From Pseudomonadota bacterium (lineage in GTDB: Bacteria > Pseudomonadota > Gammaproteobacteria > Pseudomonadales > Oceanobacteraceae), in the NCBI GenBank assembly GCA_030145845.1, contig JAIXHJ010000008.1:124001-188000 (forward strand): a stretch of DNA of 64,000 nt, read 5' to 3'. Positions 63,747-64,000 of this stretch are shown piece after piece (position 1 is the stretch's first letter; each line of letters opens with the position of its first letter). Made by a program: the position numbers and the translations under genes. The notes beneath the pieces were generated by a model that saw only the letters and a list, made by a program, of their open reading frames with translations, was not told the DNA's origin and ran no database searches.

Positions 63747-64000
63747 ATGTTATTTGCAGGACGCTGGCTGATTCTGGCGATTGTCTCCAGCGCGTTATTA
63801 CTGATTGTGGTCGATATGACCGTGCTCTACACCGCCTTACCGGCGCTGACCCGCGACCTGCAGGCCAGTGCCGGTGAGAAGCTGTGGATTATCAATGCTT
63901 ACCAGCTGGTGGCTGCGGGGCTGCTGTTGCCGATGGGGATTCTCGGCGACCGTTACAGTCACCGCCGGCTGTTTGTGCTGGGGTTACTGGTGTTCGGCTG
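63747..64000 (+). CDS. MFS drug efflux pump, DHA2 type (partial, 5' end only)
   Basis: The first 84 residues (MLFAGRWLILAIVSSALLLIVVD and onwards) include the DHA2 motif D1-like stretch IVVDMTVLYTALPALTRDL, WIINAYQLVAAGLLLPMGILGDRYSHRRLFVLG, typical of 14-helix pumps such as QacA and SmvA. It continues beyond the window. The upstream TetR gene and palindrome suggest regulated quaternary-amine or dye efflux. Confidence 0.88.
   Translation, partial: MLFAGRWLILAIVSSALLLIVVDMTVLYTALPALTRDLQASAGEKLWIINAYQLVAAGLLLPMGILGDRYSHRRLFVLGLLVFG

Noticed and set aside
1-64000. tRNA or rRNA genes
   Set aside because: I found no T-arm consensus (GGTTCGAATCC-like) with matching acceptor stem and no rRNA sequence; a tRNAscan run would settle it.

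Overview
This 64 kb window looks like ordinary chromosome of a marine-type gammaproteobacterium. The order nrdR-ribD-ribE-ribBA-ribH-nusB-thiL, with glyA upstream and ettA beyond, together with SelO, EttA and a RibBX-type enzyme, fits the Oceanospirillales/Pseudomonadales side of the class; that placement is inference from protein character. Genes are densely packed on both strands. I saw no rRNA, tRNA, transposase, integrase, phage gene or CRISPR array.

Layout. 0-7.8 kb: tail of a possible MarR-like regulator, an MFS exporter broken by one frameshift, a YiaD-like OmpA lipoprotein, a YdeP/FdhF-type molybdoenzyme with its sulfurtransferase FdhD, a LysR-type regulator and a divergent pirin. 7.9-12.6 kb: SDR, hotdog thioesterase, M48 peptidase with a DUF898 membrane protein, and a metallo-beta-lactamase-fold hydrolase. 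12.6-13.6 kb: a gene-free stretch with a DnaA-box cluster, a terminator-like hairpin with no gene, and a Pho box before a Tat-exported PhoD phosphatase. 15.4-22 kb: band-7/NfeD pair, two alpha/beta and membrane genes, a second NfeD, a pseudouridine synthase, a diguanylate cyclase and a PrpA-like phosphatase. 22.1-27.7 kb: a heavy-metal RND efflux operon (outer-membrane factor, adaptor, pump, DUF3240). 27.88-28.67 kb: a noncoding, hairpin-rich block bounded by 13-bp inverted repeats.

28.7-46 kb: PuuE allantoinase, a helix-hairpin-helix protein, a lipoprotein hydrolase, a secreted lipase with a membrane-anchored partner of unknown family, YqjG, MgtC-DUF4010, SelO, asparaginase I, a luciferase-like monooxygenase, an NAD-dependent aldehyde dehydrogenase with a divergent AraC regulator, and an alpha/beta hydrolase whose 3' end has been amplified into a 30-bp tandem repeat. 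46-54.5 kb: the riboflavin/NusB/ThiL operon, NrdR and GlyA. 54.6-64 kb: a large PAS-GGDEF-EAL protein, EttA, a PilZ protein, a FAH-family hydrolase, MoeA, and a divergent TetR/MFS efflux pair.

Functional links: FdhD and MoeA both serve molybdenum-cofactor enzymes such as the YdeP homologue. Three c-di-GMP proteins (two cyclase/phosphodiesterase types and a PilZ effector) occur. Several regulator/target pairs carry visible operator-like repeats: the LysR box shared by fdhD and lysR, the AraC direct repeats, the TetR palindrome and the Pho box. The least explained items are the DnaA-box cluster, the hairpin block, the 30-bp repeat, and the lipase-partner gene.
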